From positions 62,001 through 126,000 of the forward strand of contig JAPONQ010000051.1 in NCBI GenBank assembly GCA_026713865.1: a DNA stretch of 64,000 bases, in the 5' to 3' direction. Source of the stretch: Chloroflexota bacterium (lineage in GTDB: Bacteria; Chloroflexota; Dehalococcoidia; UBA2979). Shown piece by piece: positions 30,600 to 40,268 of the stretch. Positions within the stretch are counted from its first letter, which is position 1, and every line of letters begins with the position of its first letter. Below the pieces are notes generated by a model. The model was given only the letters and a program-made list of their open reading frames with translations, did not search any database and was not told where the DNA came from. A program made the position numbers and the translations under genes.

Positions 30600-31610
30600 G
30601 TGACGGCAGCGCCGCGCCGACCAGCGCCGGCCCCGGAGACGGATCCCGAAGGCACGCCACCCACCGGCCTACTCGATGCGCTGGAGGAGCTCGCCGTCGA
30701 GCTCGCGCGCGAGGCCGGTCGGACCATCGCCGCCGCCCTCAAGGGCGACGTTCGCGTTGAGTACAAGCAGCAGGCGAGGGGGGAGCACGCCCCCACCGAT
30801 CCGGTCTCCGAGGTCGACCACGCCATCGAGCGACTCGTCCTCGAGCGCGTCGGCGCGCTCTTCCCCGCCCACGGCTTCATCGGTGAAGAAGGGGCGGACG
30901 CGTCCGACGGAGACGACGCCGGCGATCACGACTACGTCTGGGTCACCGACCCGGTGGACGGCACCACCAACTTCATCAACGGATTCCCCCTCTTCGGGTG
31001 CTCGATCGGCGTCCTGTACTGCGGGCAACCGGTGATCGGCGCGATCTGGTGCTCCACGGGCCACGCCCTCGGCCCGGGGGTCTACCACGCGCGCATCGGC
31101 GGTCCCCTCCGCTTCGAGGGCGAGGTCCTAGAGCCGCGTCCGGCCGGCGGCGGCGGGGGCGTCCGCCGGGGGCTCTCGGCCGCCCCCGGTGGCTCGCCGA
31201 GCCGCGAGCGGCGCTGGGACCACCGCACGACCGGGAGCGCGGTCTCCGAGTGCGTCTTCGTCTCGACCGGGATCTTCCAGAGCGCGCTCTTCTGGGGGCT
31301 CCACATCTGGGACGTCGCGGCGGGCATCGTGCTCGTCCGGGCAGCAGGGCGCGAGGTCTGGATGTACGACGGGAGCTCGTGGCACCCGTTCGAGCGGTTC
31401 GAGGCTCCCGCGAGGATCCCCCGCGGACGCGGCGCCCGGCACGCGGGCCGCGCGCCCGCCCTTCGCGACTGGCGCATGCCGCTCGTGATCGGCACCGCGG
31501 AGGCGACGGAGACGGTCCGCCGGCGTCAACACCAGCGCAGGTGGAGGTGGCGATGGATCCGCTGGCGGCGCCGCGTCACGGCGTGGCTGCGCCGGAACGG
31601 CGGTGGCTAG
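30600..31610 (+). CDS. Inositol-monophosphatase family protein with a Trp/Arg-rich tail
   Basis: 336-residue member of the lithium-sensitive Mg2+ phosphatase superfamily (IMPase/CysQ/FBPase). Metal-binding motifs: FIGEEG (GEE 95-97), TDPVDGTTNF (117-124 region) and IWDVAAG (D238). Substrate may be inositol phosphate, histidinol phosphate, fructose-1,6-bisphosphate or PAP. The gene extends about 60 residues past the normal end, closing with a very basic, Trp-rich stretch (about 307-330; e.g. RRWRWRWIRWRRR) unusual for the family. A GTG start at 30600 follows GGGAGGGGAGGCAG. Confidence 0.85.
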   Translation: MTAAPRRPAPAPETDPEGTPPTGLLDALEELAVELAREAGRTIAAALKGDVRVEYKQQARGEHAPTDPVSEVDHAIERLVLERVGALFPAHGFIGEEGADASDGDDAGDHDYVWVTDPVDGTTNFINGFPLFGCSIGVLYCGQPVIGAIWCSTGHALGPGVYHARIGGPLRFEGEVLEPRPAGGGGGVRRGLSAAPGGSPSRERRWDHRTTGSAVSECVFVSTGIFQSALFWGLHIWDVAAGIVLVRAAGREVWMYDGSSWHPFERFEAPARIPRGRGARHAGRAPALRDWRMPLVIGTAEATETVRRRQHQRRWRWRWIRWRRRVTAWLRRNGGG

Positions 31611-31643
31611 CACCTCCTGTCGCCGGGCAGGCACGGGCCAGTA

Positions 31644-31657
31644 TGCGCCGGGGCGCA
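31644..31657. terminator. Short hairpin between convergent genes
   Basis: TGCGCC and GGCGCA (31644-31657) can pair around a very short loop in the 51-base gap where the phosphatase and the SCO1664-family gene converge. It could act on either strand. There is no T-run, and short GC palindromes are frequent in this genome. Confidence 0.25.
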
Positions 31658-31661
31658 CACC

Positions 31662-32426
31662 TCAGATCAGGGGCCAGGGCCAGCAGCGCCAGGGGAACAT
31701 CTGGGGCAGGATCGGCTCTGCGATCAGGTCGCCGAGCCTCTCGAGCAGCGCCTCGCACTCTGCGCTCGTGAGCAGATCGGCGAGTGCATCGGCCGCGTGA
31801 GCACCGGTGCCGAGTTGCTGGCGGACGCGCGCGAGATCGTGCACGGAGCCGGCGTCGATCTCTTCTCCCGCGAAGTCCCAGATCACGGTGCGCAGCTTCG
31901 CGTCGCCGTGAAAGCAGAGTGCATTGTCGATCGCCCACAGCCGGTGATTCGCCCCGAGCAGGACGTGACCGGCCTTGCGATCGGCGTTGTTCGCGGCGAG
32001 GTCGAAGACCGCCATGCGCACCAGCTGCGTCTTGAGGTCCGCTCGCTCGCGCAGGGCAAAGTAGTGCAGGTTCGGGTCGTGGTCGACGAAGAGCTGCAGC
32101 GAGCCCGGGCCGTGCTCGCCCTCGCGTTCAACCGTCGGGGGGACCAGACCCCAGCCCAGCAGCCGTGAGAACGCGAAGGCGGCCACCTCGCGCCGGTGCA
32201 GGGTGCCGTCGGGAAAGTCGTAGAGGGGCCTCTCACCGCGCATCGGCTTGTAGACGGCACGTCCCGCACCCAGCAACGGGTGCTTCAGATCGGCGATGAA
32301 AACGTAGTTCGACGAGTCGGGGAGGAGGTGCAGTTCCCCGATCTCGGCCTCGCCGAGTGCGTCGAGCACCCCCGGATGATCCGGCGGCCAGAGGCCGGGA
32401 CGCGCCCGCCCCCGCACGTGATCCAT
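31662..32426 (-). CDS. SCO1664-family protein (kinase-like fold)
   Basis: 254-residue protein matching the SCO1664 family found in actinobacteria and some Chloroflexi. The sequence shows remnants of the PI3/4-kinase-like ATP-binding fold: VYKPMRGERPL with a candidate ATP Lys (about 60-70), MAVFDLAANNADRKAGHVLL (about 137-156, catalytic-loop-like D-x3-N-N-x-D-R-K), and WAIDNALCFH as the metal-binding segment. In actinobacteria the family is often linked to mycothiol genes, but none is here. Cytoplasmic; phosphotransfer activity is inferred only. Confidence 0.75.
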   Translation of the reverse strand: MDHVRGRARPGLWPPDHPGVLDALGEAEIGELHLLPDSSNYVFIADLKHPLLGAGRAVYKPMRGERPLYDFPDGTLHRREVAAFAFSRLLGWGLVPPTVEREGEHGPGSLQLFVDHDPNLHYFALRERADLKTQLVRMAVFDLAANNADRKAGHVLLGANHRLWAIDNALCFHGDAKLRTVIWDFAGEEIDAGSVHDLARVRQQLGTGAHAADALADLLTSAECEALLERLGDLIAEPILPQMFPWRCWPWPLI

Positions 32427-32508
32427 CGCGCCCCCACCAGCGCACCAACGACCCGCGTCTCATTGTAGAGCGGACGATCCGGCGTCCCGCGGCGGCGTGG
32501 CCGGCGCC

Positions 32509-33348
32509 CTACACCCGGCGTACTACCTCGCGATCACGCACGCCGAGCGACCACCGCATCGCGGCGAGGTGCATCATCATCGTCGCGAGCGCCGGCAGCG
32601 ACGCATCGATCAGGGCGTGCGCCTCTCCCAGTGCGGCGGGCGACACGCCGCTCTCGCGAAGCTCCTCGGCGCTCGCTCTCAAGGGGTGGGCGAGGAAGCG
32701 CGTCGACGACCGCGCGTAGAAATAGAGCGCGCGGCCCCGGCGGCGGATCGACGGGTACGCCGCGAGGTGCTGAAGCTCCTCCCACGCGGGCCCGAGATAG
32801 CGCGGCCAGCGCGCGACGGCCCGGTAGAGATCCGGGGGAGCCTCGAGCCCGAGCCTCCGCGCGACATCCGGCAGGGGCGGCTCCGAGGGCGAAACGAGAA
32901 CGACCTCGGTCGCGAGGTGGCCACGAGCCCGCCCCGAGAGCTCCCGCGGCTCAGGCCGGCCTCCTCCACCGACGACCGGCGCCTCCCGCGACTCCGCGAG
33001 CGCGCTGAGCAGCAGCAGCAGCTGTGGCTGGAGCCACTGGAACACATCGAGCACCGTCAGCAGGCGTTCAAGCTCCCCGGCGCCGAGCCCGCCCGCTCGA
33101 AGCGACCGGCGCGAGAGTTCGGGCTCGTAGTCCTCCTCAATGCCGTCGCTCGCCATGTCCGCCATGTAGAGAGCGCTGTTCAGGAAGCCCTGCGTCGCCA
33201 CGCTCGACTCAAGCTGCGCCCACACGCACGCGAGGTACTCGCCTGACCCGCCGAGTTCGGCCAGCACGCCGGGAACAAACGGCGAGCCGAGCGCCGCTGC
33301 CATCTGTCCGGGGAGCCAGGAATCGATCCGTCGGACGCATTCTCCCAC
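32509..33348 (-). CDS. DehI-type (group I haloacid dehalogenase) family protein
   Basis: About 279 residues, nearly all alpha-helical, with two weakly similar halves: GSPFVPGVLAELGGSGEYLACVWAQL in the first and LYRAVARWPRYLGPAWEEL in the second. This pseudo-twofold layout is that of DehI dehalogenases, which hydrolyse D- and L-2-haloacids, and of the wider DehI family of unknown function. The start is uncertain: GTG at 33348 or ATG at 33303; the frame upstream is low-complexity. A Gly/Pro/Arg linker (around 145-165) separates the repeats. Catalytic Asp/Asn assignments need an alignment. Divergent from the VanZ gene. Confidence 0.65.
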   Translation of the reverse strand: MGECVRRIDSWLPGQMAAALGSPFVPGVLAELGGSGEYLACVWAQLESSVATQGFLNSALYMADMASDGIEEDYEPELSRRSLRAGGLGAGELERLLTVLDVFQWLQPQLLLLLSALAESREAPVVGGGGRPEPRELSGRARGHLATEVVLVSPSEPPLPDVARRLGLEAPPDLYRAVARWPRYLGPAWEELQHLAAYPSIRRRGRALYFYARSSTRFLAHPLRASAEELRESGVSPAALGEAHALIDASLPALATMMMHLAAMRWSLGVRDREVVRRV

Positions 33349-33550
33349 GAGGGCAGCATACGCTCGGGAGGCGCTCCGGGAGCCGAAGCCGCGCCGCGCG
33401 GCGCCCCGGCCGGGGGCGCTCCGTCGCCGGATGTCGCTGCACCCGCCAGAGGAGCCCCCGTCGCCCCGCTTGCCGACACCGGCAGCGGGGTGTACGAGGA
33501 TCGGTGCACCCGGCGTCCCCCAGCTCGCCCGATCCCGAGCGGAGGCACTC

Positions 33551-33946
33551 GTGGACCCACGCCGCCTGCGTGCGATCTCGCGCGCCGCCGTTGCCGTGAG
33601 CGCGGCGGTCACGCTCGCCCTGACCCTGGCGCCCGGCGGCTGGATCGACTCGCCGCCGGCCATCCCGGACGGCGCGGCGCACGCGGTGGTTTTCGCCGTC
33701 TTCGGAGCCTCGCTCGCGCTCGCCTACGCCACGAGCGGCACCGCGCGGCGTTCGCCCCGGCGCGCGCTGGTGATGGTGCTTCTCGCGATCTGGCTCGTCG
33801 CCGCATCGACCGAGCTCCTGCAGGAGCGGATCCCGGGCCGGCAGCCGGGGTTCGCTGACTGGGCGGCGAACGTGACGGGAGGCGTGCTCGGATTCCTGCT
33901 GGCGGGGCCGGTACTCCGGGCCGTCCTGCGTCGGCGCGGCGGTTGA
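33551..33946 (+). CDS. VanZ-like membrane protein
   Basis: 131-residue protein with four hydrophobic segments. PDGAAHAVVFAVFG carries the conserved His after helix 1, and the final stretch ELLQERIPGRQPGFADWAANVTGGVLG holds the E-x2-Q, Arg/Asp and N-x2-G residues typical of VanZ-family proteins. VanZ homologues are linked to low-level teicoplanin resistance and envelope processes; most have no known role. GTG at 33551 is chosen for the GGAGG just upstream; the longer frame from 33431 overlaps the divergent DehI-like gene region and is Pro-rich. The 202-base region between the two genes shows no clear element. Confidence 0.8.
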   Translation: MDPRRLRAISRAAVAVSAAVTLALTLAPGGWIDSPPAIPDGAAHAVVFAVFGASLALAYATSGTARRSPRRALVMVLLAIWLVAASTELLQERIPGRQPGFADWAANVTGGVLGFLLAGPVLRAVLRRRGG

Positions 33947-34009
33947 GCGGGGACGCCCCCCACGCGAGCCGCACCCTCACGAGGGCGGCACAGCCGCGAT
34001 GGCAGGCGC

Positions 34010-34037
34010 TTGCGCAAGCCGTGTCGCCCCCTACTAT
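34010..34037 (+). promoter_or_regulatory. Possible sigma-70-type promoter of rex
   Basis: TTGCGC (34010-34015) and TACTAT (34032-34037) are separated by 16 bp, and the proposed start codon of rex follows 45 bp after the -10. Both hexamers keep the strongest consensus positions. No inverted repeat of the Rex operator type was seen nearby. Confidence 0.5.
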
Positions 34038-34081
34038 GTTCCCCTTAAGCACCCACCCAGCGAGCGTACGAGGAGGCACTG

Positions 34082-34729
34082 ATTCCGCTTGACATCCCCG
34101 AGGTGGTGATCGAGCGGCTCCCCGTCTACCTGCGCGTCCTCGATCGGCTGCAGCGCGACGGGCAGTCCGTGATCTCTTCGCAGGATCTGGGCGAAGAGCT
34201 CGGCGTGACGCCCGCGCAGATCCGCAAGGACCTCTCCTACTTCGGCCGCTTCGGGAAGCAGGGGCGCGGCTACTCCATCCAGCGCCTGATCGGCGAACTG
34301 CGGCACATTCTCGGGCTCGAGCGACGCTGGACCATGGCACTCGTCGGCGCCGGCCAGCTCGGCCGGGCGATCGCCTCGTACCACGGCTTCGGCCCGCAGG
34401 GATTCGATCTCGCTGCGATCTTCGACGCCTCGCCCGACGTCGTCGGCACCACCGTCGCCGGACACGTCGTCGCGCACGTGGACACGATGGAGGCGCGGCT
34501 ACGAGAGCGACCCGTGGAGATCGGCATCGTCGCCGTCCCGGCCGAGCACGCGCAGGCGGTGATCGACCAGCTCGTGGCCGCCGGCGTGCACGCGATCCTG
34601 AACTACGCTCCGCGCGCGGTGCAGGTCCCCGCACACGTGCGCGTGCGCCAGATCGATCCGGCCGCCGCGCTCCAGAGCATGACCTACTACCTCAAGGGCG
34701 ATGAACCCCCGCACGGGGCGGTCCGGTAG
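34082..34729 (+). CDS. rex: Redox-sensing transcriptional repressor Rex, apparent ATT start
   Basis: Homodimeric repressor that reads the NADH/NAD+ ratio and controls respiratory and fermentative genes. N-terminal winged helix (ERLPVYLRVLDRL, then SSQDLGEELGVTPAQIRKDLSYFG), Rossmann domain with VGAGQLGRAI, and C-terminal swapped helix (ALQSMTYYLK). Rex proteins begin close before IPE; here the codons read I-P-L-D-I-P-E-V with ATT at 34082, five bases after AGGAGG. The first ordinary in-frame start is GTG at 34100/34103, which lacks any ribosome site and would remove part of the first helix. 215 residues from ATT. Convergent with mreB. Confidence 0.92.
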   Translation: MPLDIPEVVIERLPVYLRVLDRLQRDGQSVISSQDLGEELGVTPAQIRKDLSYFGRFGKQGRGYSIQRLIGELRHILGLERRWTMALVGAGQLGRAIASYHGFGPQGFDLAAIFDASPDVVGTTVAGHVVAHVDTMEARLRERPVEIGIVAVPAEHAQAVIDQLVAAGVHAILNYAPRAVQVPAHVRVRQIDPAAALQSMTYYLKGDEPPHGAVR

Positions 34730-34758
34730 CACCGCCGAGACCGCCCGATCCCGGACCG

Positions 34759-35823
34759 CTACATCTGCTCCGCGACGAGTGACTCCTCCGGCGTCGGGAG
34801 GGCGCGCGCCACGACCTCCATGTAATCGAGCGCGGCGCCGGCGCCCTTGGCGACGCACTCAAGCGGGTCGTCGGCGATGTGGACGGGGACGCCGGTCTCG
34901 TAGAGCAGGAGATCATCAAGGTGCGGCAACATCGCGCCGCCGCCGGTGAGCACGATTCCCCGATCGATCACGTCCGAGGCCAGGTCCGGCGGCGTGCGCT
35001 CGAGCACGACGCGGACCGTTTGCACGACGGCCGCGAGCGACTCCTGTATCGCCGCCGTCACGTCTGAGGAGCGCAACTCGATGGTGCGCGGAAGGCCGGT
35101 GATCTGATCGCGCCCGCGAACACCAATCGTGCGATCGGGCTCGATCGGCAGGGCCGAGCCGATCGTGGTCTTGACCTCCTCCGCGGTCCTCTCGCCGATC
35201 AGCAGATTGTTGCGGCGCTTCACGTACTGCGCGATCGCCTCGTCGAGGCGGTCGCCGCCGACGCGAATCGATTCGCTGGCGACGATCCCGAACATCGAGA
35301 CCACCGCCGCCTCCGTCCGGCCGCCGCCGATATCGACGACCATGTGCCCGCGCGCCGAGCCGAGCGGGATCTCGGCGCCGATCGCGGCGGCGAGAGGCTC
35401 GGGAATGAGGTGGGCCGGCCGGCGCGCGCCGGCGGCCTCGGCCGCGTCCCTAACGGCGCGCTGCTCGACGCCCGTCACGCCGATGGGGACGCAGATCATG
35501 ACCTCGGGCTTGACGAGCGAGAGACGCCCCGTGACGCGGCCGATGAAGTACCGGAGCATCGCCTCGGTAATCAGGTAGTCGGCGATGACGCCCTCGCGCA
35601 TCGGCCGGATCACCTGAATCGATCCCGGGTGGCGCCCGATCATCCCGCGCGCCTCGTCACCGACGGCGACGACGGCGTTCTCGCGGTCGGTCAGCGCCAC
35701 GACCGCCGGCTCGTCGAGAACGACGCCGCGGCCGTGCGCGACCACGACCACGTTCGCCGTCCCGAGATCGATCCCGATCCGTTTCCCGAACACCAGCCCC
35801 CCGGCCCCTACCCTCTCACCCAC
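34759..35823 (-). CDS. mreB: MreB/Mbl-family cell-shape actin homologue
   Basis: 354-residue bacterial actin that organises elongation-phase peptidoglycan synthesis. Phosphate-1 motif [12 protein letters not shown] (17-28), phosphate-2 [13 protein letters not shown], adenosine motif [33 protein letters not shown] and [11 protein letters not shown] are MreB-specific. It follows murA by 24 bases and is probably cotranscribed with it; no mreC/mreD is in the window, so this may be an Mbl-like paralogue. Convergent with rex across 29 bases. Confidence 0.92.
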   Translation of the reverse strand: MGERVGAGGLVFGKRIGIDLGTANVVVVAHGRGVVLDEPAVVALTDRENAVVAVGDEARGMIGRHPGSIQVIRPMREGVIADYLITEAMLRYFIGRVTGRLSLVKPEVMICVPIGVTGVEQRAVRDAAEAAGARRPAHLIPEPLAAAIGAEIPLGSARGHMVVDIGGGRTEAAVVSMFGIVASESIRVGGDRLDEAIAQYVKRRNNLLIGERTAEEVKTTIGSALPIEPDRTIGVRGRDQITGLPRTIELRSSDVTAAIQESLAAVVQTVRVVLERTPPDLASDVIDRGIVLTGGGAMLPHLDDLLLYETGVPVHIADDPLECVAKGAGAALDYMEVVARALPTPEESLVAEQM

Positions 35824-35847
35824 ACACCGCGGGGCGCCACCCCGGCG

Positions 35848-37188
35848 CTATGCCGCGGCCCCGACGCGTTCGATGCTGGCACCGAGCGCGGAGAGGCGGT
35901 CCACCAGATGCTGGTATCCGCGGTCGATGTGCTCCAGACCCCGCACCTCGGTCTCTCCCTCCGCCGCGAGGGCCGCGATCACGACCGCGGCCCCCGCCCG
36001 CACGTCGAGGGCCCGCACCGGCGTGCCGGAGAGGCGCGTCGGACCCTCGATGATGACGCTCTGCCCGCCAGTGGTCAGGCGAGCGCCCATCGCCCGCAGC
36101 TCGCCGACGTAGAGCAGCCGGTTGTCGAAGACCCGCTCGTGGATGATGGAGACGCCCGCCGCCTGCGTGAGCGCGGCCGCGATCGGGGCATGCAGGTCCG
36201 TCGGGAAGCCCGGGTAGGGGACCGCCTGCAGCTGCACGGCCTCCAACCCGCCAGCAGAGTCGACCGAGACCGAGGTCTCCGTCCCCTCGAGCCTCGCCCC
36301 CGCCTCCGCGAGCTTCGTGAGGACGCCGTCCATGTGCGCGGGGACCACACCCTCGACCCCGACCGCCCCTCCCGTTGCGGCGGCGGCGAGCAGGAACGTC
36401 CCGGCCTCGATCCGGTCGGGGATGACGGTGAAGTCGGTGCCGTGCAGGCGCTCCACTCCCTCGACTTCGACGATCTGCGAGCCGTGGCCCCTGATCCGCG
36501 CGCCCATGCTCAGCAGCATCTCGGCGACCATCGCCACCTCCGGCTCTGCGGCGGCGTTGACGATCACGGTCGTGCCGCGGGCCCGCGTTGCCGCGAAGAG
36601 CACGTTGACCGTGCCCAGGACGCTCGGGTAATCGAGGAAGACCCGCGTCCCCCGCAGGCCGCCCGCGCCGGTCCGCGCAACCCACGCGCCGCCCTCCCGC
36701 GCCACCGTGGCGCCGAGCGCGCGGAACCCGGCAAGGTGCACGTCCAGCGGGCGCACGCCGATCACGTCGCCGCCCGGTGGCGCGCACGCCGCCTCGCCCA
36801 GGCGGGCGAGCAGCGGTCCCATCACCAGGAACGAGGCACGGAGCGCCGTCGCGCGGGATGTGGGAGCCACCGTCTCGCTCAGCGCCGAGGCGTCGACGCG
36901 CGCGGTGTCCCCCACCTGCTCGACGCGTGCGCCGAGATCGCCGAGCAGGCCCAGCATTTGCCCGATGTCGGCGATCGCCGGAAGGTTGCGGACGGTGACG
37001 GGCTCCGGAGCGAGCAGGGAGGCGGCGAGCGTGTAGAGCGCCGCGTTCTTCGAACCCGAGGACGCGACGCGGCCCCGCAGGGGCTGCCCGCCGCGGATCA
37101 GCAAGCGCTCGAACGCGACCGCCGGCACGCCCGACACGGGGGCCTCGGCCGGCGCGGGAGACGGCGAGTGACTCTCAGGCGTGCTCAC
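35848..37188 (-). CDS. murA: UDP-N-acetylglucosamine 1-carboxyvinyltransferase, Asp variant
   Basis: First committed step of peptidoglycan precursor synthesis: transfers enolpyruvate from PEP to UDP-GlcNAc. 446 residues, with GSKNAALYTLAASLL (K47 binds PEP) and the mobile loop PGGDVIGVRPLD. In most MurA the loop has Cys at the position occupied here by Asp (D141), the residue alkylated by fosfomycin. Mycobacterium tuberculosis and Borrelia carry the same Cys-to-Asp change and are naturally resistant. A Pro/Ser-rich N-terminus of about 24 residues precedes the fold. It lies between the ATP synthase operon and mreB; the 222-base gap to atpC holds no recognised feature. Confidence 0.95.
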   Translation of the reverse strand: MSTPESHSPSPAPAEAPVSGVPAVAFERLLIRGGQPLRGRVASSGSKNAALYTLAASLLAPEPVTVRNLPAIADIGQMLGLLGDLGARVEQVGDTARVDASALSETVAPTSRATALRASFLVMGPLLARLGEAACAPPGGDVIGVRPLDVHLAGFRALGATVAREGGAWVARTGAGGLRGTRVFLDYPSVLGTVNVLFAATRARGTTVIVNAAAEPEVAMVAEMLLSMGARIRGHGSQIVEVEGVERLHGTDFTVIPDRIEAGTFLLAAAATGGAVGVEGVVPAHMDGVLTKLAEAGARLEGTETSVSVDSAGGLEAVQLQAVPYPGFPTDLHAPIAAALTQAAGVSIIHERVFDNRLLYVGELRAMGARLTTGGQSVIIEGPTRLSGTPVRALDVRAGAAVVIAALAAEGETEVRGLEHIDRGYQHLVDRLSALGASIERVGAAA

Positions 37189-37410
37189 GCCCCGAGGATA
37201 CGGACTTTGCGGCTATCCGGCAGCGATCGGGATGTGAGACGGCCGGACGGCGATCCACTTCGCCGCCGGCGCTGATGGCCGCAGCCGCCGGGGCCGGGAG
37301 GCGGGTGCGGATGGACGTGCGTGCCGCGGCTGCGCGGACGGGACGGGCGGCGACGCCCCCGGCGATGCCGGCCCGCAGCGGCGGGACGGCACCGCTCCCG
37401 CGGGCGCGAC

Positions 37411-37848
37411 CTAGCGCTCGGCCGACGCGCGCGCTCCGCGGCGATGACGCCGCACCCGAAGCCGCAGGAGCGATCGCCTGAGCGACGCCTGGGCCCGCAG
37501 CAGGTCCACGGCCTCGGCGGCATCACGGGGACCGGCCAGGCGCTCCTCGGCGCGCCGGCGGGCGGTCTCGGCCCGTTCCTCGTCGATCTCGTCGGCGCGC
37601 TCGGCGGCGTCCGCCAGCACGCTGACGTGATCGTCGGAGACCTGCAGGAAGCCCCCGAACACGGCCATGTCGATCACGCCCTCCGGCGTCGCGACCGTGA
37701 GCTCGCCGACGTCGAGGCTCGTCATCAGCGCGGCATGCCGGGGAAGAACTGTGATCTGGCCCTCGGTGGCGGGCGCGGTGATCCGCACCACATCCTCACG
37801 TGCGAGCAGGGTCCGCTCCGGGGTGACGACGTTCAGGCTGAGCGGCAC
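37411..37848 (-). CDS. atpC: ATP synthase epsilon subunit
   Basis: 145-residue central-stalk subunit of F1 and regulator of ATP hydrolysis. N-terminal beta sandwich LNVVTPERTLLAREDVVRIT, with TEGQITVLPRHAALMT and GFLQVSDDHVSVLADAAERADEID marking the transition to the C-terminal helical pair (about 88-145), which is long and Arg-rich. Last gene of the operon, 30 bases after atpD. Confidence 0.94.
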   Translation of the reverse strand: MPLSLNVVTPERTLLAREDVVRITAPATEGQITVLPRHAALMTSLDVGELTVATPEGVIDMAVFGGFLQVSDDHVSVLADAAERADEIDEERAETARRRAEERLAGPRDAAEAVDLLRAQASLRRSLLRLRVRRHRRGARASAER

Positions 37849-37878
37849 GCGCTCTCCCCTCTGCAGGCGCGATGGAGG

Positions 37879-39312
<1,434 letters not shown>

Positions 39313-40212
39313 CTAGGCCTCGACGGCGGCCGTGCCGCCGACGATATCGAGCAGCTCGCTCGTGATCTGATCCTGCCGCGCCTTGTTGTAGGTGAGCGTG
39401 AGCTCCGACACCATCTCCTGCGCCGCCTCCGTCGCCTGGTGCATCGCGACCATCCGCGCGGAGTGTTCGGAGGCAACCGCGTCCAGGAGCGCCTCGAGTA
39501 TCTGCATCTCGATGTAGCGCGGCAGCAGCGTCTCGAGCAACGCCTGCGGCGAGGGTTCGAAGAGGAACTCCCGCGCGAGGCCCGAGGACTCCGCATCCGC
39601 GTCGCCTTCCTCCGGCCGGACCGGCAAGAGCTGGCGCACGGTCGGGCGCTGCACGCCGGTCGACACGAACCGCTGGTAGCCGATGTAGACCTGATCGAGT
39701 CGCTCCGCGACGTAGTCCTCCATGACGATGCGCGCGATCGGCAGCACGTCGACCTGCCCGGGGCGATCCCCGATCGCGGTGAACTCGGCGAGCAGCGGGA
39801 AGCCGGAACGGCGGAAGAAGTCCCGCCCCTTGCGTCCGACGGCGAGCACCGAGACCTCATCCACGTCCGGCTGGTGCTCGAGCGCCAGCGAGGCACCGCG
39901 GCGGTTCATGTTGGAGTTGAGCCCGCCGGCGAGTCCGCGATCGGCGGTAATGTGAATCAGCGCGAAACGCTGCACGCCGCGCTCACGCAGGAGCGGGTGC
40001 AACGTCTCCGAATCGGCCGTAGCCGCGTAGCCGGAGAGGCGCGCGAGCACGCCTCTCATCAGCTCCGCGTACGGACGGGCGGCAAGCGCGCGCTCCTGCG
40101 CACGGCGCATCTTTGAGGCCGAGACGAGTTCCATCGCCCGCGTCACCTTGGCGGTGTTGGCCACGGAGCGAATGCGCCCGCGGAGCTTGCGGACCTCGCC
40201 GGCTCCCGCCAT
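39313..40212 (-). CDS. atpG: ATP synthase gamma subunit
   Basis: 299-residue rotor shaft. The N-terminal helix (EVRKLRGRIRSVANTAKVTRA) and the C-terminal helix (LTYNKARQDQITSELLDIVGG) form the coiled coil inside the alpha3beta3 ring; the Rossmann-like middle domain contains HITADRGLAGGLNSNM. Normal length. A GC stem-loop sits in the 56-base spacer between atpA and this gene. Confidence 0.96.
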   Translation of the reverse strand: MAGAGEVRKLRGRIRSVANTAKVTRAMELVSASKMRRAQERALAARPYAELMRGVLARLSGYAATADSETLHPLLRERGVQRFALIHITADRGLAGGLNSNMNRRGASLALEHQPDVDEVSVLAVGRKGRDFFRRSGFPLLAEFTAIGDRPGQVDVLPIARIVMEDYVAERLDQVYIGYQRFVSTGVQRPTVRQLLPVRPEEGDADAESSGLAREFLFEPSPQALLETLLPRYIEMQILEALLDAVASEHSARMVAMHQATEAAQEMVSELTLTYNKARQDQITSELLDIVGGTAAVEA

Positions 40213-40235
40213 CTTCCGCTACGTCCTTCCCCGCT

Positions 40236-40253
40236 GCCCGGCCGTCGCCGGGC
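40236..40253 (-). other. Stem-loop between atpA and atpG
   Basis: GCCCGGC (40236-40242) and GCCGGGC (40247-40253) form a perfect 7-bp stem with a 4-base loop in the 56-base spacer after the atpA stop. It may mark RNA processing within the polycistronic message; it lacks a T-run. Confidence 0.45.
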
Positions 40254-40268
40254 TTCCGGCCGGGCCGG

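Noticed and set aside
34010-34110. Rex operator (TTGTGAA-type inverted repeat) for autoregulation
   Set aside because: No inverted repeat resembling the known Rex sites was found before rex, and none before the ATP synthase operon.
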